This document shows, piece by piece, positions 1-12,000 of a stretch of 64,000 nt of DNA. Source of the DNA: Haplosporangium gracile (lineage: Eukaryota; Mortierellomycota; Mortierellomycetes; Mortierellales; Mortierellaceae); NCBI GenBank assembly GCA_015499985.1, contig JAAAUF010000024.1:39847-103846 (forward strand), given 5' to 3'. The notes beneath the pieces were generated by a model. It worked only from the letters and a program-made list of their open reading frames with translations, ran no database searches and was not told the origin of the DNA. A program made the translations under genes and the position numbers. Numbering within the stretch: position 1 is the first letter of the stretch; every line of letters begins with the position of its first letter.

Positions 1-1060
1 TTCACTTCGGTAGTCTATCCTCTGCTGATAGTCCTGGTATAATGTGGGTTTGAACACGGCTTACAGGAAGGACAGAGGTCTCCAAATGTCCACAGTCGAT
101 GACCAATCCTGTTGCTGTTCCCGTCGTCAACAATGCGAGAAGATGTGATGGTGTAAATGAGACCGAGGGAACCTATTATGTTCCAAATGAGCAAGCGTGT
201 GATTAAAACGATGTGTTGTCTTTTATAGGCACGTTTAGAGAATACACGCACTTTATGGTGCTCACCTGCAGCTTGTCAAAAAGCACTTTGGCAATGGTCT
301 GCTTGAGAGCGATGGGCGCCAAGGGCGACTCGCAAATGATAACCTTTCTCTGCTTGGGATCCGTTAACAAATACCTATTACAAAACAAGAATAACAAATA
401 AATATTCTCCTGTTAGATGGTTGCCGTTCACAGATACAACAGAGTCCTGCCAATTTGAACAAAAAGAGGAGACCCTTACTTGAAGTAGACTTCGTAGAGG
501 TATTCAGACAAGCGCTCTTCGAGAATCTGCAGCCGTTCCTTCTCTGTCTGTCCACGGCTATTCCTTCGCATCATATCCAGCTCATACAACTCTGCATACT
601 ATAAATCAGCAGTGAAGAAAAAAAAATCGCATGATAGCAATAGACAAGCAATGGTCAGTCCTCGCTGTCATATGCATTTCAGTATCATTCTCTGACATGA
701 TTCTCTCCGCCTCTATTTGGTGCCGTCCCCCCCCCCTCAAGACCCTTCAACATAATAAGAAAAAGAAAACGGGTATTATACTTCGAGTGGGTTGTTTCCT
801 CGACAAGTTTCGGTTGTCCGCTCATTACAAATCTCGCCACATTCATGTCCCAAGTGTTGACGGTGGACAGGGTTCAGACCAAGGTAATCATCCAACGCTT
901 GCTCGGACAGGAACATTGACAAAAAATGTCGAGGCCGCGCCTCACCCGAGAAGCCGCACTTGAGGTAGCAGGACCCGATATCGAGGACGATTCTTTCTTC
1001 GATGCCGTAGATGGATGTCTTGAACGACAGGTCCCGGATCTTTGACATGGGGACAGTCAT
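1..1060 (-). CDS. ARP10: Actin-related protein of the Arp10/Arp11 dynactin pointed-end family, 3' part beyond the left edge
   Basis: Arp10/Arp11 (ACTR10) caps the pointed end of the dynactin filament, which works with cytoplasmic dynein on microtubules. Visible exons on the minus strand: about 1060-782, 598-482, 374-266 and 172-70, the last ending at a GTAAGC donor; the rest is off the window. The start ATG (1060) opens an actin-fold N-terminus, with 'VLDIGSCYLKCGFSGEARPR' matching the first ATP-binding strand-loop. Exon 3 (YLLTDPKQRKVIICESPL) aligns with human ACTR10 'LLVNPRDRRVVIIESVL', and exon 4 (VPSVSFTPSHLLALLTTG, then LVIDCGHLETSVLP) with 'VPSVLLAPSHLMALLTLG' and 'MVLDCGYRESLVLP'. The 3' limit of exon 1 is uncertain: 782 is the in-frame GT donor I prefer. 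Only the N-terminal third of the protein is seen. Confidence 0.8.
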
Positions 1061-1570
1061 AGTAGCGCGAGAGGAAGAGTCAGAGAGCGTGAAAAGAATG
1101 AAAGAAACTTAGTGGTGGTATTGGCGTGTGCTTTGCAGGGGATGTGAGTGTGGTGTAGATGAGGAAATACAACGGCCCGGGTCGACTATCGAGATGCTGA
1201 AAGTGATGTGTATTGTCGGGGTTCTTGTTCACTTTTTGTTTTTGTCCTGTAACGAGGTGTCAAGACGGTGTCGATGGTCAAGAAGTCAAAAGCGATGGCG
1301 TGCAGCAGGAGCACTGATTTTTTAAGAATGAATTCTGTGCCTGGCACAGACGAACCCGTCACAAACAAAGATTCAACATACACTCGACAACATGCAGTAG
1401 GACAAGTCAAGGGGTCAAAAAAGCAAGCACTTCAAAACAAAAAAGCTGTGAAGGTAAGGTGGCGACAACCAAAAACATGCCTAGTTATCACGGTTTATTT
1501 GTGTATCCGTTTCTCCCTATCCAGTTTTTTTGTTCTCAATCGCCAATGCAAGTTGTGTAAAACAACACGC

Positions 1571-2445
1571 TTAGTTCTTGATGTTCTCGATCAAGAGAGC
1601 TATGCAAAGACGCGAGATAATAAAGTGAAATGTGTTAGCAAGAGGTACCTTCACAGAATGCACGTTCTGAGTACATGAGGCAGCAAGAAAAGAGAGAAGG
1701 AGAAGGAGACTTACTGGGGGGAAGAGACTGCTTAAGCTTCTCGGCCTTGGCGGCATCGTTGATGACCAAGGTGTACAAGTAGCGCGAGCAGCGGACCTTG
1801 AACTTGATCTGACTGCCGTTCTTCTTGATGCGGCCGGCTAAAGAGAAAATGAACGCGTTTCGTGGTCGATGACAGCAAAGAAAAAGAAGGCAGCAGGGTG
1901 AGTTTTTTGTCCTTGTTCTTTCAAGATAAACTCCCTCTAGAGCCTGTTGGCGTTGGTCGTGCCGTGCCGTTTTGTGGAAGCTGGCTGCTGAAAGTGTCTT
2001 GTTTTTGAATGATCAATTTTCGCGATAATCCTTCTGTCCTGCATGAAACTTCTGGTGCAGACGCTCAGCCAGAGATCGTAATATCCTCTGTGCTGAAGCT
2101 CACACTACAGCAGAGGCTGGAGGCGAAGAAGCCAGGATGTTCCTGAGTTGGCAGGGTATGCAGATGACTGAATGAATGTCCAACTTTGTGCCCAAGCGTT
2201 CCTCCGTCTTTAAAAGAGAAACGTGTCGGATAAAGAGATCCTGTGTGAAAAGTATAGTTGGCGTCCTGCGAGCTTCAAGCTTCGTCCTTAGACAAGCGTT
2301 TCTGTCCTGCACTTTCTTTCCACTAGCCCTACAGCCAAAACGCCGAAGGTTCCTGAAGGTGTTCTCTGAAGTCTATCTACGTACACTTGGCGTCCTTTCT
2401 GCGGGCAATCTCGAGGAACTGCTTGATGTCTTGGACTTGCTTAGG
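1571..2445 (-). CDS. RPL38: 60S ribosomal protein eL38 (5' exon with start codon unresolved)
   Basis: Component of the large cytosolic ribosomal subunit. Minus-strand exons 2445-2385, 1837-1715 and 1599-1571 splice in frame to [20 protein letters not shown], then [40 protein letters not shown] and [14 protein letters not shown]. This is a near-complete eL38 (about 70 aa), matching the family's [14 protein letters not shown] core and [11 protein letters not shown] tail. The first exon would supply the initiator Met, which in ribosomal protein genes often sits alone before intron 1. I could not fix it; a candidate is the ATG followed by GT at 3047, which would give a ~600 nt first intron. The second intron is also long (547 nt), unusual for this genome but common in ribosomal protein genes. 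Confidence 0.9.
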
Positions 2446-2660
2446 CTGCAAAGAAGAAGGACAGTAGGCAAAGAGACGAAAGGTCGAGTTAGAGGTCGGT
2501 TGTAGTTGATAGTAGAAGTTGAGCTTTCTTGTTGGCAGACGTGGGCGTGTCCTCCTGTTGCGACTGTTGGGCCAAAGATTCGACGGTGTTGGCGTCGCCA
2601 TCACTTTTCCTGGGTATCCCGGTGAAGTGAGTATGTCCAGCTGTTGAGATGAGGACTTCA

Positions 2661-3047
2661 TCATAATTCAAAACTGAAAAAAGATCGCTCCTGGTCCTGT
2701 GCCGAAAAAAACAGCTGCGCGGCTGATGAGGCTGCCTGTTTGCAGGGTACAAGATCAAAGGTCCGGCATGAGATCTCTCTTTCGTCCTTGACCAAATTCA
2801 GCTTCGCCTCTTTCCCGTCCATGAACACCACCATGTGTTTGCTGTCTGGGAAAGTTCTGATGTCGATCGCAAGCTCCTCCCTCAAAGATACGAAAGATAT
2901 TGCCGGCGAGAGTAGGATACTGCGGCGGTCGATGATGAGTGTATGTTTGTTTGTCGTATCGATCGATGGATAGATGGATAGGTCCCCTGAACACAAGCAT
3001 CCGTCGGTATGCGGGTATGTAATATTTTTTGCACGTCTTAGTACCAT
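2661..3047 (-). CDS. Unidentified 128-codon open frame upstream of RPL38
   Basis: I do not recognise this protein. From ATG 3047 it reads to a stop at 2661. The second half looks like folded protein rather than random translation: LREELAIDIRTFPDSKHMVV, then FMDGKEAKLNLVKDEREISC and RTFDLVPCKQAASSAAQLFF. It is either an independent small gene (perhaps with more exons) or lies in a long first intron of RPL38, because the same ATG is the best candidate for the RPL38 start exon. No membrane segment or signal peptide is visible. Confidence 0.3.
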   Translation of the reverse strand: MVLRRAKNITYPHTDGCLCSGDLSIYPSIDTTNKHTLIIDRRSILLSPAISFVSLREELAIDIRTFPDSKHMVVFMDGKEAKLNLVKDEREISCRTFDLVPCKQAASSAAQLFFSAQDQERSFFSFEL

Positions 3048-3636
3048 GACGAATAAAAGACTAGATCAAAAGAAGGAGCTCCGCCTTGCAGTCCGAATGA
3101 TCGCCATGTAGGCGAAAATAGTCACATGACCATTTTCTTCTCCTGCCCTCAACTTTTTGCATCAATTTCACCTCACGCGTCTAAGGCACACTTGTCACCC
3201 ATCATAACAATTCTCCTTGCTCAACATTGACGGCAATTGCTATGTCTCTTTTCCGTAACAACACGTCTAATAAATTATCCAATACCAAGTTAGATATAGG
3301 AGTGAAGCAACAACACAAAAGACGCGTATTAAAAGTAAAGCATAGTCAGACAGTGGTATAGCCAAGTACAGCGGATAAGTTGTTACGCGGATATTACTAA
3401 GTATTTATTTGAGAGTATGCAAAAGGTGTGGATGAAGGAATAAGGAGATATCGCTATATTACACAGGGTTGAGGGGTTGGTAAGACGTCAGGAGCGACGA
3501 CTTATCAGAGAAAAAAAGAGGCGCTAGAAAGGATGTAGTTGGGACTTTTTGGTAAAAAAATGAGAGTACTTGGTCGCATGCGCTTGCTTCCTTTTGTCTC
3601 AAAACCGAAAAAAAGTTATACCCTCTACAAACTCGC
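3048..3636. other. Intergenic between RPL38 region and FET3 3' end
   Basis: No coding frame of substance. AT-rich, with short A/T runs. It should hold the upstream region for leftward RPL38 transcription and the FET3 3' UTR (next to 3636). Nothing else is recognised. Confidence 0.5.
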
Positions 3637-5525
3637 TTAGTGCTGCTCCCCATTGTTCTTGGCCTGGGCGACCTGGGCCGAGATGTGAGCATCGTCTTCG
3701 CGGGCGTACCAGATGACGGTAGCAAGACCCAAGAGAGCAGAGATGATGGTGAAGACAAGGGCGACAATTCCCTTGGCAGTGAAGGTACCGGGAAGGGGAT
3801 CGGGTCCAAGGAAGGCACCGTTGAGGTCCAAGCCCTCGTTACCGGCAGCGTTACCGCGGTAGGGGATGCCCAAAGCCTTGCAGTGCTCAATGTGGGTGGG
3901 GTCGATCTTCAAAACGCTGGGCATAACCTCGGGAGCCTCAATGATAGTGGTGGCGAGACCAGCCTGGAGATGCCATTCGATGTGGCAATGGAACAGCCAG
4001 ACTCCGGGGTTGTTGGCCTTAAAGCGGATGGCAACGTTCTCCTCGGAAGGGACGAGGACAGTGTCACGGCGGGAGGGGTTGGTGGTGTTGATGTAACCGG
4101 GGTAAGGACCATCGGCGGCGGTGTACTTGCCAGTGCTGCGTCCGACAATCTGGAAGACGTGACCGTGGAGATGGAAGGGGTGGTTACCGGGATCGTCGTT
4201 GTTAATGATGATCTCGACCCACTCGTTGTGCTTGACGACCATGGGGTGGGAGTACTTTCCGTAGACCTCGGGGTTGGAGGAGAGGTTGCCGGTGGTCAAG
4301 GCGGTGTACAGGGTGGGGACCTTGGGCATGACATAGGTGATGTCGTTGAAGGTGGCCTTGTTGCTGTAGTCGTTCAAGACGCTGAAGGCGGCGGTCAAGG
4401 GGAAGATCTGATCGGGAAGCTGGGTGGGCTCGGGGACGACGGGAACAAGGAGAGCATCGTTAAAGGGTTCATACTCGTCAGTGGCGCCGGAGGGGGCAAG
4501 GGGAGCAGTTTCGCTGTAGACGATGGTACCCTGGACCTTGAGCTCGAGCTCTGGGGGCACAACATCGAACATGGAGGGGTCCATATCGGCGTGCAAGATG
4601 AAGTTCTGGGTGGCATCGGCCCTAGCCTTGACGAGAACAGAGTAACGCTGAGCAGCGGTGACGGGGAAGCTGGTGACGACCTTGCGCTCGACATCAACAC
4701 CATCGACCTCAATGATCTCCATCTCGTGTCCGTCAATGTAGAAGTGGAACATAGCAAGGGCAGACATGTTAATGACGCGAAGACGGTAAGTCTTGCCGGG
4801 GACGAAGTTGAACTTGGCATCGGTCTTTTGGTTAATCAATCCAGACTCGGGGACAGGCTCGGCACCGGAGGGGTTGAAGATGGAGAGGTACTGCTCAAGC
4901 ATGATCTCGTGCTCGGTATGATACCAGTCAGCAAGGGCAATGGTGTACTCCTCGTCGTACTTGTAGGTCTCGTTGGTGTTGTGGATGATCAAGGGGCCGC
5001 GAAAACCATCGACATACTGGCCTCTATTGTGACCGTGGATCCAGTAGGTGCCGTGCTGCTCGATGGGAATAGTGTAGGTGAAGTTGGCGCCTGGGGGGAT
5101 GGGACACTGGGTGACCATGGAAGGACCATCGAACTGGGCGTTGCCGGTCTGGAAGAGACCGTGGGAGTGCAAACTGGTGGGCTGGTCAATCTGGTTGATA
5201 ACGTTGATGACAAGGGTGTCGCCCAAGGTCACATTGATAGCGGGGATGCTACATTGGTGAAGGAGAGAAGTGAGTTGGGTATGTTAGTCAACGGCGAGCT
5301 TGGTTCTTATCCTTGTTGCTTTTAAAGAAAACAATCAATCAGATAAAAGCCGCTGGGAACAAGAACGTACGGGAACTGGCCGTTGACACCGATAACACGA
5401 CGCTCGTGGAGGCCGTCAGGGTTGGCGTTGACGTAGGTGATGTTCCAGTCGTAGGTGACGACAGCAGCCTGGGCAGCGGTGGCGGCCAAGGCGAGGAGAG
5501 CCAGACTCTTGATAGAGGCAAGCAT
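3637..5525 (-). CDS. FET3: Fet3-type multicopper ferroxidase, membrane anchored
   Basis: Oxidises Fe(II) to Fe(III) at the cell surface for uptake by the Ftr1 permease, reducing O2 to water. Exons 5525-5371 and 5248-3637 give 588 aa. A signal peptide (about 1-20, [20 protein letters not shown]) is followed by three cupredoxin domains. Copper ligands are seen as HSHGLF (79-84), WIHGHN (121-126), HPFHLHGH (408-415) and [12 protein letters not shown] (from 472). The segment [13 protein letters not shown] near 230 corresponds to the Fet3 region carrying the iron-docking Glu185, and AAQRYSVLV to Fet3 VAQRYTVLV, favouring ferroxidase over laccase. One membrane helix (about 545-565) and a short cytosolic tail end the protein. 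Intron 1 (5249-5370) holds a perfect ATCAGATAA. A 561-codon frame on the opposite strand is a codon-bias shadow. Confidence 0.93.
5338..5346 (+). promoter_or_regulatory. Iron-GATA site ATCAGATAA in FET3 intron 1
   Basis: Perfect match to ATCWGATAA, the motif bound by fungal iron-sensing GATA repressors (SreA/SRE/Urbs1/Fep1/Sfu1 family). It lies inside the first intron of FET3, about 185 nt downstream of the ATG. Confidence 0.55.
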
Positions 5526-6560
5526 CACGAAAGGAGGAGGTGTGAAGGAGGAAGAAAGAAGGGGTGAAAAAAAAAAGGAAAAGAAGAAGGAGATGGTTCT
5601 GATCAACTTTTTGTGTGTTTTGGAATGAACGACAAAAAACAACAGAGCTAAAAAGGAAATGGGAGGGGAGGTGGAGTCGAAGGGAAGGAAGGGTGAGGAG
5701 AAAGGAAGAGAGAGGGAAGGGTGAAGAAAAGCGGCAGAAAAGGGCGACTGCCGGGTATTTATCGCTCGCAGTGTGCGGGCCGGGGAAGGTATTGGCTGGG
5801 GGTAAGTGTGTGTGTGCGCCTTGTGCGAAGTACTGAATGAGTAAACAAAAAACAGTATTGAGTCGACAGGGAGGAGAGGCAGAGAGCGAGGGAGCGAGAG
5901 AGCAGTGTGGGTGGCCACTGCTTAATTCTTTCTTCCTCTTTTCATCTCGTTACTCGCTCGCTCTCACTCAACTCAACTTTGACTCCATCTCTCTTCCTTC
6001 CTGTAGCTCTTGAAAAGGGTCCAGTCTGAAAGAAAGAACATGAATATCACTGTGAAAAAAAGTACATTATCAGATGGAGTCGATTGCCTTAAAGTCAAAA
6101 AAATTTCAGTATCAGATGGATGAACAGACAACAACAATAAAAAAAAAAAACCATCTAAACCAAACCCGGGCGGAGTAGGCTCTACTTCCTCTTTTCACCC
6201 CTTTGACCAAAACAGAGGACGGTGTTCTTTTTTGTTGATGCTGTTGTGTGTGTGATGTGTACTAAGAGTGTACCTTTAGTTGCGCCCGTCAGGCAGAGTG
6301 TGTGTATCGAATGCAGCTGAGAGTGAACATGTTAGGATCCATATCATCTCTCTCTCCTTTCCTTTTCATCCTTGCATTCCGTCCGTTGACTTTTAGAACA
6401 AGGCGATTGAATTGAGTGCAGTGTGCTAGCCAGTCAATACCACCATCTCTCTTTGTGCTCCTCTTTGGCCTTGTCCAGTCCAGGCCCACCCTAGGATACA
6501 ATGCGGCCAGTCAAAAAGGGCAAGCTCGGTTTTGGACAAACGAAAAAGAAAACTGCTTGG
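5526..6560. promoter_or_regulatory. FET3: FET3 upstream region
   Basis: Leader and promoter of the leftward FET3. Purine-rich on the plus strand just before the ATG (a pyrimidine-rich leader on the coding strand). A TATTTAT element at 5756-5762 (about 230 nt upstream) could serve as a TATA box and overlaps a single GATAA core. A perfect iron-GATA site is at 6067-6075 and a one-mismatch copy (GTATCAGAT) ends near 6116. No coding frame is supported. Confidence 0.55.
6067..6075 (-). promoter_or_regulatory. Iron-GATA site (TTATCAGAT) in the FET3 promoter
   Basis: Reverse complement ATCTGATAA is a perfect ATCWGATAA match, oriented with FET3, about 540 nt upstream of its ATG. Confidence 0.65.
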
Positions 6561-6615
6561 TCCCGAGTCACTACCAGAAAAAAACAGGGACACCAGCACT
6601 GCTAACTATTGTTGG

Positions 6616-6624
6616 ATCTGATAA
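6616..6624 (+). promoter_or_regulatory. Iron-GATA site ATCTGATAA, block A site 1
   Basis: Perfect ATCWGATAA, followed by a second overlapping GATA core (AAGATAGC). Positionally equivalent to 14273-14281 in block B. Confidence 0.6.
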
Positions 6625-7542
6625 GATAGCACCCAACGACACCAACACCAGCAGCACTAAAATCAAACAGCAGCAACACACCACCATCCAGCAGAGAACT
6701 TTGCTCTTTCTTTCGTGGAAAACAGCTGTTTGATTTCCAGCTGAACATTTTGTTGGTGTTTGGTCCATTTTCCTTTCCCTTTTTGAACCATGTACATGTG
6801 CCGTACTTTTCTCAAACTTACAGTCCCCGCCAAAAAGAGCTTAGTTCCTCCCTCAAAAGCGCGCACCCTTCTGCATCTCGTTTCTGTCCTTTTCATTAGT
6901 CACTCCTTTAGCTGGCTTCCAAAAGAGTCCACCTCTTCATCTTGCCATCTCTCTTTTTTCTTTTCCAAATGGTGCGCGTTCGTCTTCCCCCTTGTACTTT
7001 TTTTCGCACCCCCCTTGCGTTACCTAAATTGGCGTCCGTGTAAAAGTGAAGGAGGTAAGTCTCAACCGACTTCTACCAGCTATAGCCAAGCGGCGTGATA
7101 TTCTCTTCTTGTTTGTTTTTTCCCGGAAAGCGAGTTGTCGCATTGTACCCCCTTTTTCTAAAGAGTTTTTCCCATATATTGCTCGTTTAAACAGCGCACA
7201 TTTTTGGCACTCTGCCACTCTGAGTTTTTTTTTTTTTTTTTTTCGAAAGATGTGGTCGGTTGGGCGAAACACCTAGCGCCGAAAACAGAAGTCTAACGTG
7301 GCCATCAGACTGCATGAAAGAAGAAAAAAAAAAGGCGCACATCTCTTTTCTTTCCTCGTCGTTTTCATACTCCTTCTTTGACTTGGAAGCACAAAAGCGG
7401 AAGACTCTTGCCTATTTGACCTTGCACTCCGGTCCCGCTCAAGTGCGTGTAAAAAGACGAGTACGGGAGCGAATGTATGCCGGCCTGACCTGGAGAGATG
7501 TGAGTGAAAAAAAAGTGTAAAGAAAAAAAAATACTGACTCAG

Positions 7543-7551
7543 ATCAGATAA
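7543..7551 (+). promoter_or_regulatory. Iron-GATA site ATCAGATAA, block A site 2
   Basis: Perfect match inside the 16-mer GACTCAGATCAGATAA that is identical to 14758-14773. Confidence 0.65.
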
Positions 7552-7577
7552 ATCCCTCTCCTCGTGTGCCTGGAACG

Positions 7578-7586
7578 TTATCAGAT
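7578..7586 (-). promoter_or_regulatory. Iron-GATA site (TTATCAGAT), block A site 3
   Basis: Inverted perfect match 26 nt after site 2. Block B has the same direct-then-inverted pair with 40 nt between. Confidence 0.6.
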
Positions 7587-8978
7587 TTTTTTATTTTTCA
7601 AGTCGGGTACCCTCCAAGTCCAACTCCAGGGTAAAGCTCTTTTTCACTAGGTCCTTTTTTTCCATCCCCTACTTGTCCTTCAGCCTGGTTCGTCATTCGA
7701 ATATTACCCGGCCAGACGTCTCGTTCGTTCCTTTCTGGATCTCTTTGTTTACTTTTTTAACTTCCGTCATCATATGTACAAAAGTATTCGTTTTTGGGCA
7801 AGTTACAACCCGCGCCCAACTTGTGCTCTCCGCTTACACACTTGTTTTTAGGTTTTTCTGTTCATTCAGTTGTTATTTTGTGTGTTGTTTCTTTTCTGCA
7901 TGCATGCAGCATTTGGCGCACAGAGTCATAGGGGGCAAAAAAAAAAGAATATGAGGGAACGAGGAGCATAAAAAAAAAGATATAGCAGAAAAAGGAAAGG
8001 CGAGAAAAAAGATCGTGAAGGAAGGCAAAACAAACGAAACAATAACCCGATCGCATCATATAAAGTTAGGCCGGCCCACTTGCAGCGAGTTCCCTTGCCC
8101 AAACTTGTCCACACGCACCCCATTCAGTTTTGTTTTCTTTGTTTTCCCTGTTTTCCTTTTTGATTTTTTTGCTCGCATATGATCCCGTTTTGTGTGTCGA
8201 CTCATTTCACCTTGGTCTTTCAGCTTTAAAACTTTCACCTGCTCCGCGCAGAACACACCAAGGCTTTCAACAAACCAAACCTCAGGCTAAAATATCTCTC
8301 CTGATCGTCAACCCAACCCATCTCTTGCTCTCTTTGTCCCATCAGATACAAGAAAAACAAGATGGTGACTTCATTTACCGAACACAAGGAGGCCTAATCT
8401 TACAAGAAAAAAAAAGTTATGTCTAGATCCGCTGCTCCCAGAGATACAAGCAAGGCCCAGTTTACCGCGGTCGCCGTTTTTTTTTTCTCGCTTATCCTCG
8501 GGTTGGCCCGGTTCAGCGACTGATCGACTGGGACCCAATGCTTAGCGGCTTTTTTTTTTTTTTTTTTTTGCCTGCTCTTACCCATATAAGATGCACACTA
8601 TTGTCACTACACCATTTAGCTCTCCAGGATTGATACCAACTGCGACATATACACACAGAATCAGGATCGGCCATTCATCAACATGACAGCAAAACAATTC
8701 AGCCTCCGCTCTTTTAAAAAGCTCATAGGCGCTGTCTGGATCAAGATCATGGTCGACTCTCAGCGCCAACACAGCTCATGGTATCACTCTTTAGCGCAAA
8801 GTTAGAGGTGAACATGAGGGCAGCTATCATCAACCTTGTCGAATTGTACCGGATTAGAGACGAGAGAACAACAGCAGCGTGACGACTTGAGGAAAGCAAA
8901 GGACCATCCTTGTCAATCAGAAAAGTCAACACACAGTTGTAGCTCGGGGTTGATCGAATTGGTTCGATATGATCACAG

Positions 8979-9010
8979 GCAGATACAGATAGGCAGATAC
9001 AGATAGGCAG
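8979..9010. repeat. Short tandem repeat, GGCAGATACAGATA unit
   Basis: Three near-perfect head-to-tail copies (the last partial) of a 14-nt unit. Each carries AGATA/AGATAG cores, which are weak GATA-type motifs, but none is a full ATCWGATAA. Confidence 0.7.
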
Positions 9011-12000
9011 ATGCAAACAAAGACGCGTCTCGCTTTTCTCTCGCCTTTTTTGGAATAGACCAAAAGCGGTACAACCATTCAGTAAAAACCAAATACCCAT
9101 CTTTCCCACCGCATCTCCTTTCCCTTGACAAAAAAGGGTCATATCCATCTGGCATCGTACATCTTGTATCCCGACATTTTCTCCGCTGCCACCGTGTGTC
9201 GATTTACCATCTCTACACCGTGCGAGTCTTTTTTTGTTCTCTGATGTGCGTGCATGCGCGAGCGAAGGCTAGGCTAACTCATTCAACTTGTGGTGATGTA
9301 GATCATATCTTTCTTGTGTCTTTTTTCTGTGAAGTACTCACAGAAGCGAATAGTTTAGTCGAGAAAATATGCCACTAACACGCTTAGAATACGAAACGCG
9401 ATTGAAACTATTGTCTTATTGTAAGTAGCCGTAACTTCCCATTCCTTCCGACAGGAGAGGGGAAAACTTAGAGGTACAAAGTAGAGTGAGGTTTGTGAAA
9501 ATCACGTCGTTTTCGCAACGGTGTAGCTTTCTACCCCAACAGCGCAAAAATGCACGCAATCCACAATAGCCAAAAAGAGAAACGCGGCACCTTGCGTAGA
9601 TCCATGGGTCCATTCACTGCATGGACAAGAGTACATCCCTTATGGCCGCAGTACAGTAACGCGCGGTGGTTTCCTTCATGCATCAATAAAAAGGCTTTTT
9701 ATATGATCCATGGTTCCATCGCTGGCTTTGCTCCCAATGGTATTCAGAATGCTGTTTTTTTCTGCCTTTTTTTTCTTTGCTTGTTCCTTTGTTTTTCTGT
9801 GTTGTCTCAATGGTGCCGACCTTTTTTCTGCATCAACAAATCCGTTCAACCACATCTTTTTTTTCGTTATTTCTGTCGCTCCTCTCACTTTCACATACAC
9901 CCTTCCCTCTACACCACCTCCTACACTTCATTCTTGGCGGACAACAAGCCATTGTTCCAAACTCACGCTCCTTCGCTCTCATTTCTTGCGAGCGCGACAA
10001 GAGCACCGCTCCCTCACTGTATCCTTTATCAAAACTACAACCCCCTTTTCAACCAGATCATACCATCGGGGCAAGACAGTCAAACCCAAGTGGAAGGCTA
10101 CCAACACTAGAAAAGGCGCTCCATCATCCAAGGCAGCTCGACTCACAAATGCCCTTCAGCACTCGGCGGCCCTCAATAATACAACGCAGGCTTCTTCGTC
10201 GGTTCGTGTTGCCGGGGCTCAGGCTAAGATCTTCTGAATGCCATTGCTGATGTAAAGACCTCCGTCTCCAGTTCTGTTGGCGTCAGTTTCCCCATGACGT
10301 ATGACTCCTCGATCCAGCGATTGTCAAGGGCTGGAACCACGTCAATTTAAGAGCCACGCCCTGGACCTCGATCAACCGATATGGCGAACGATAAGTAGCA
10401 CCGTCATGATTTTTTTTTTGTGCGCTCGCAAAATGTTCACGATAATCAAGAGGGTATTATTCGTTCAATTAATATATACTACTTGCTTAGTGTTTTGAAT
10501 CGTCGTGGAGCACCCGAAGCGATCTTAGCTCGAGCACAAGCAGTACCACTTCGAGCAACTACTCATTTCACGAGTTGTCATCATCAGCGTGAAGTCAAAT
10601 TCCATTCTTTTAAGACAATGAACCGATGTGCTTGTAGGAGTTCAAAGCTTTTTTTTTCTGCTTTTTTCGGGTCCGAATGGTCCCTTCCCGATCAAGTCTC
10701 TCCCTCTGACAACTTTTCGGCGATTATTTGCGGGTTTTTTCATCTGTCAATGCGGGCGTGGGATCCCTCGGCTGCACTCAGTCCTATAAATCGATGTCCT
10801 AGTAGTCGTCCCTTCCTCTGTAAAGGTGAAGTGGCGGGATCCTGCGCTGCTCTGGTCAATCATTGGCCATAGAAGCTAATGAACACTTTTAGCTATTGTC
10901 GTTGAAGACGGGAAAAAGCATCGTATGCCAATTCGCGTCGCCATCTCGTAACTTCCAGTAGTTGTAACGCAACCTCCTTGGTCTAACCTTACGGAAATTA
11001 TGTTGTTCGCGCTTTGGATATCGAAATGTTTAGGTTGAGATATCGTTTAAAGATGTAGTTCTGGTGACCGTCTACCCCAGGTTACTAACACCCGCCTCTC
11101 TCTCTTTCGCTCTTTCTCTCTATTGCTTTTCCCTAACTGAACAGAAAAAAAAATGGTACCGTTGAAGTCGATCGATCAGGATGAATTCGTCGTCAAAATC
11201 AGGATGGCGCAAGGCATACTTTACATCGCATCTTGTTCAAAATCAACACGGCTGGTTTGTCAATGAAACGCACCTCGACTAGCACGCTCTCGCAACCGAA
11301 TCATGTAGCTTAGCAGGACGTCCGTTATCGACTTCATGACTTTTAGTGGGACGTTTAAGGACAAAATGTACTACAACCCCTGCTTAGATCTTTTTTTTTT
11401 TTTTTTTTATTATTTTTGTGGGAAAATAATAATTGCTTGATTTGACTTTCGCTTACCTACCTTCACACTCGCACATGTTTTGTTGTTTTCGGGTAAGATT
11501 ATGGTTCCTGTGCTGACTTTCCTCCCCTTCCCTATCATTGATTGCTCGCCCATTTTCCATTTCAGATGCCTTATGCCCTTTGCTTTTGGCTCCTGCTAAG
11601 AATAACGTTGTGCATTTGCTACTTACACAAACCAACAACGTTCCTTAAACTGTCCGAGAATAAAAAAGAAACGTCCGCAATCAGTATGAATCAGAAACAA
11701 CAAGCACTTTAAAAGGAAGAAAGGGTGGCCAAAGTTGTGAGTCAATCGTGATCGTTGTTTCAGTTTCGCCTCCTTTTTTCGCCGTGTAATTTCTCTCCTT
11801 CAGTGGATGCAGACATTATGAAAAGAACAAGCATTCGCCACACAGGCACAGAAACGGCAGCACACAAATTGATCGACGCGCTATTAGAAATAAACAACAA
11901 ACACACGTTTAATGTGTATATGAGGGGAGTCTAGGAGAAAGGGAGATGAAGCGAGTATGAAGTTGGTGGAGAGTATCACGCGGAAGAAGGCTAATGTGCC

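Larger units (their letters stand above)
6562..7660 (+). promoter_or_regulatory. Regulatory block A, diverged copy of the FTR1 upstream block
   Basis: Collinear with block B (14241-14925) upstream of FTR1, in the same orientation. Shared anchors in order: CCCGAGTCA (6562/14241), first ATCWGATAA (6616/14273), CAAACTTA (6813/14308), GCTGGCTT (6911/14426), CAAATGGTG (6966/14496), ACAAAAGCGG (7391/14691), the 16-mer GACTCAGATCAGATAA (7536/14758), inverted TTATCWGAT (7578/14814), and a CCAGGG-AAAG stretch (7626/14895). Block A is longer because of T-rich insertions. No intact gene follows it on the plus strand. Confidence 0.65.

Noticed and set aside
3640..5325. A 561-codon open frame on the plus strand antisense to FET3
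   Set aside because: It mirrors the FET3 exon and is caused by codon bias on the opposite strand; the translation is Gly/Val/Asp-rich with no domain, whereas the minus strand encodes a complete ferroxidase.
9550..10250. Three overlapping plus-strand frames of 157-186 codons
   Set aside because: Overlapping in all three frames, Phe/Ser/Leu-rich from T tracts, no conserved motif; treated as non-coding apart from a note in the desert entry.
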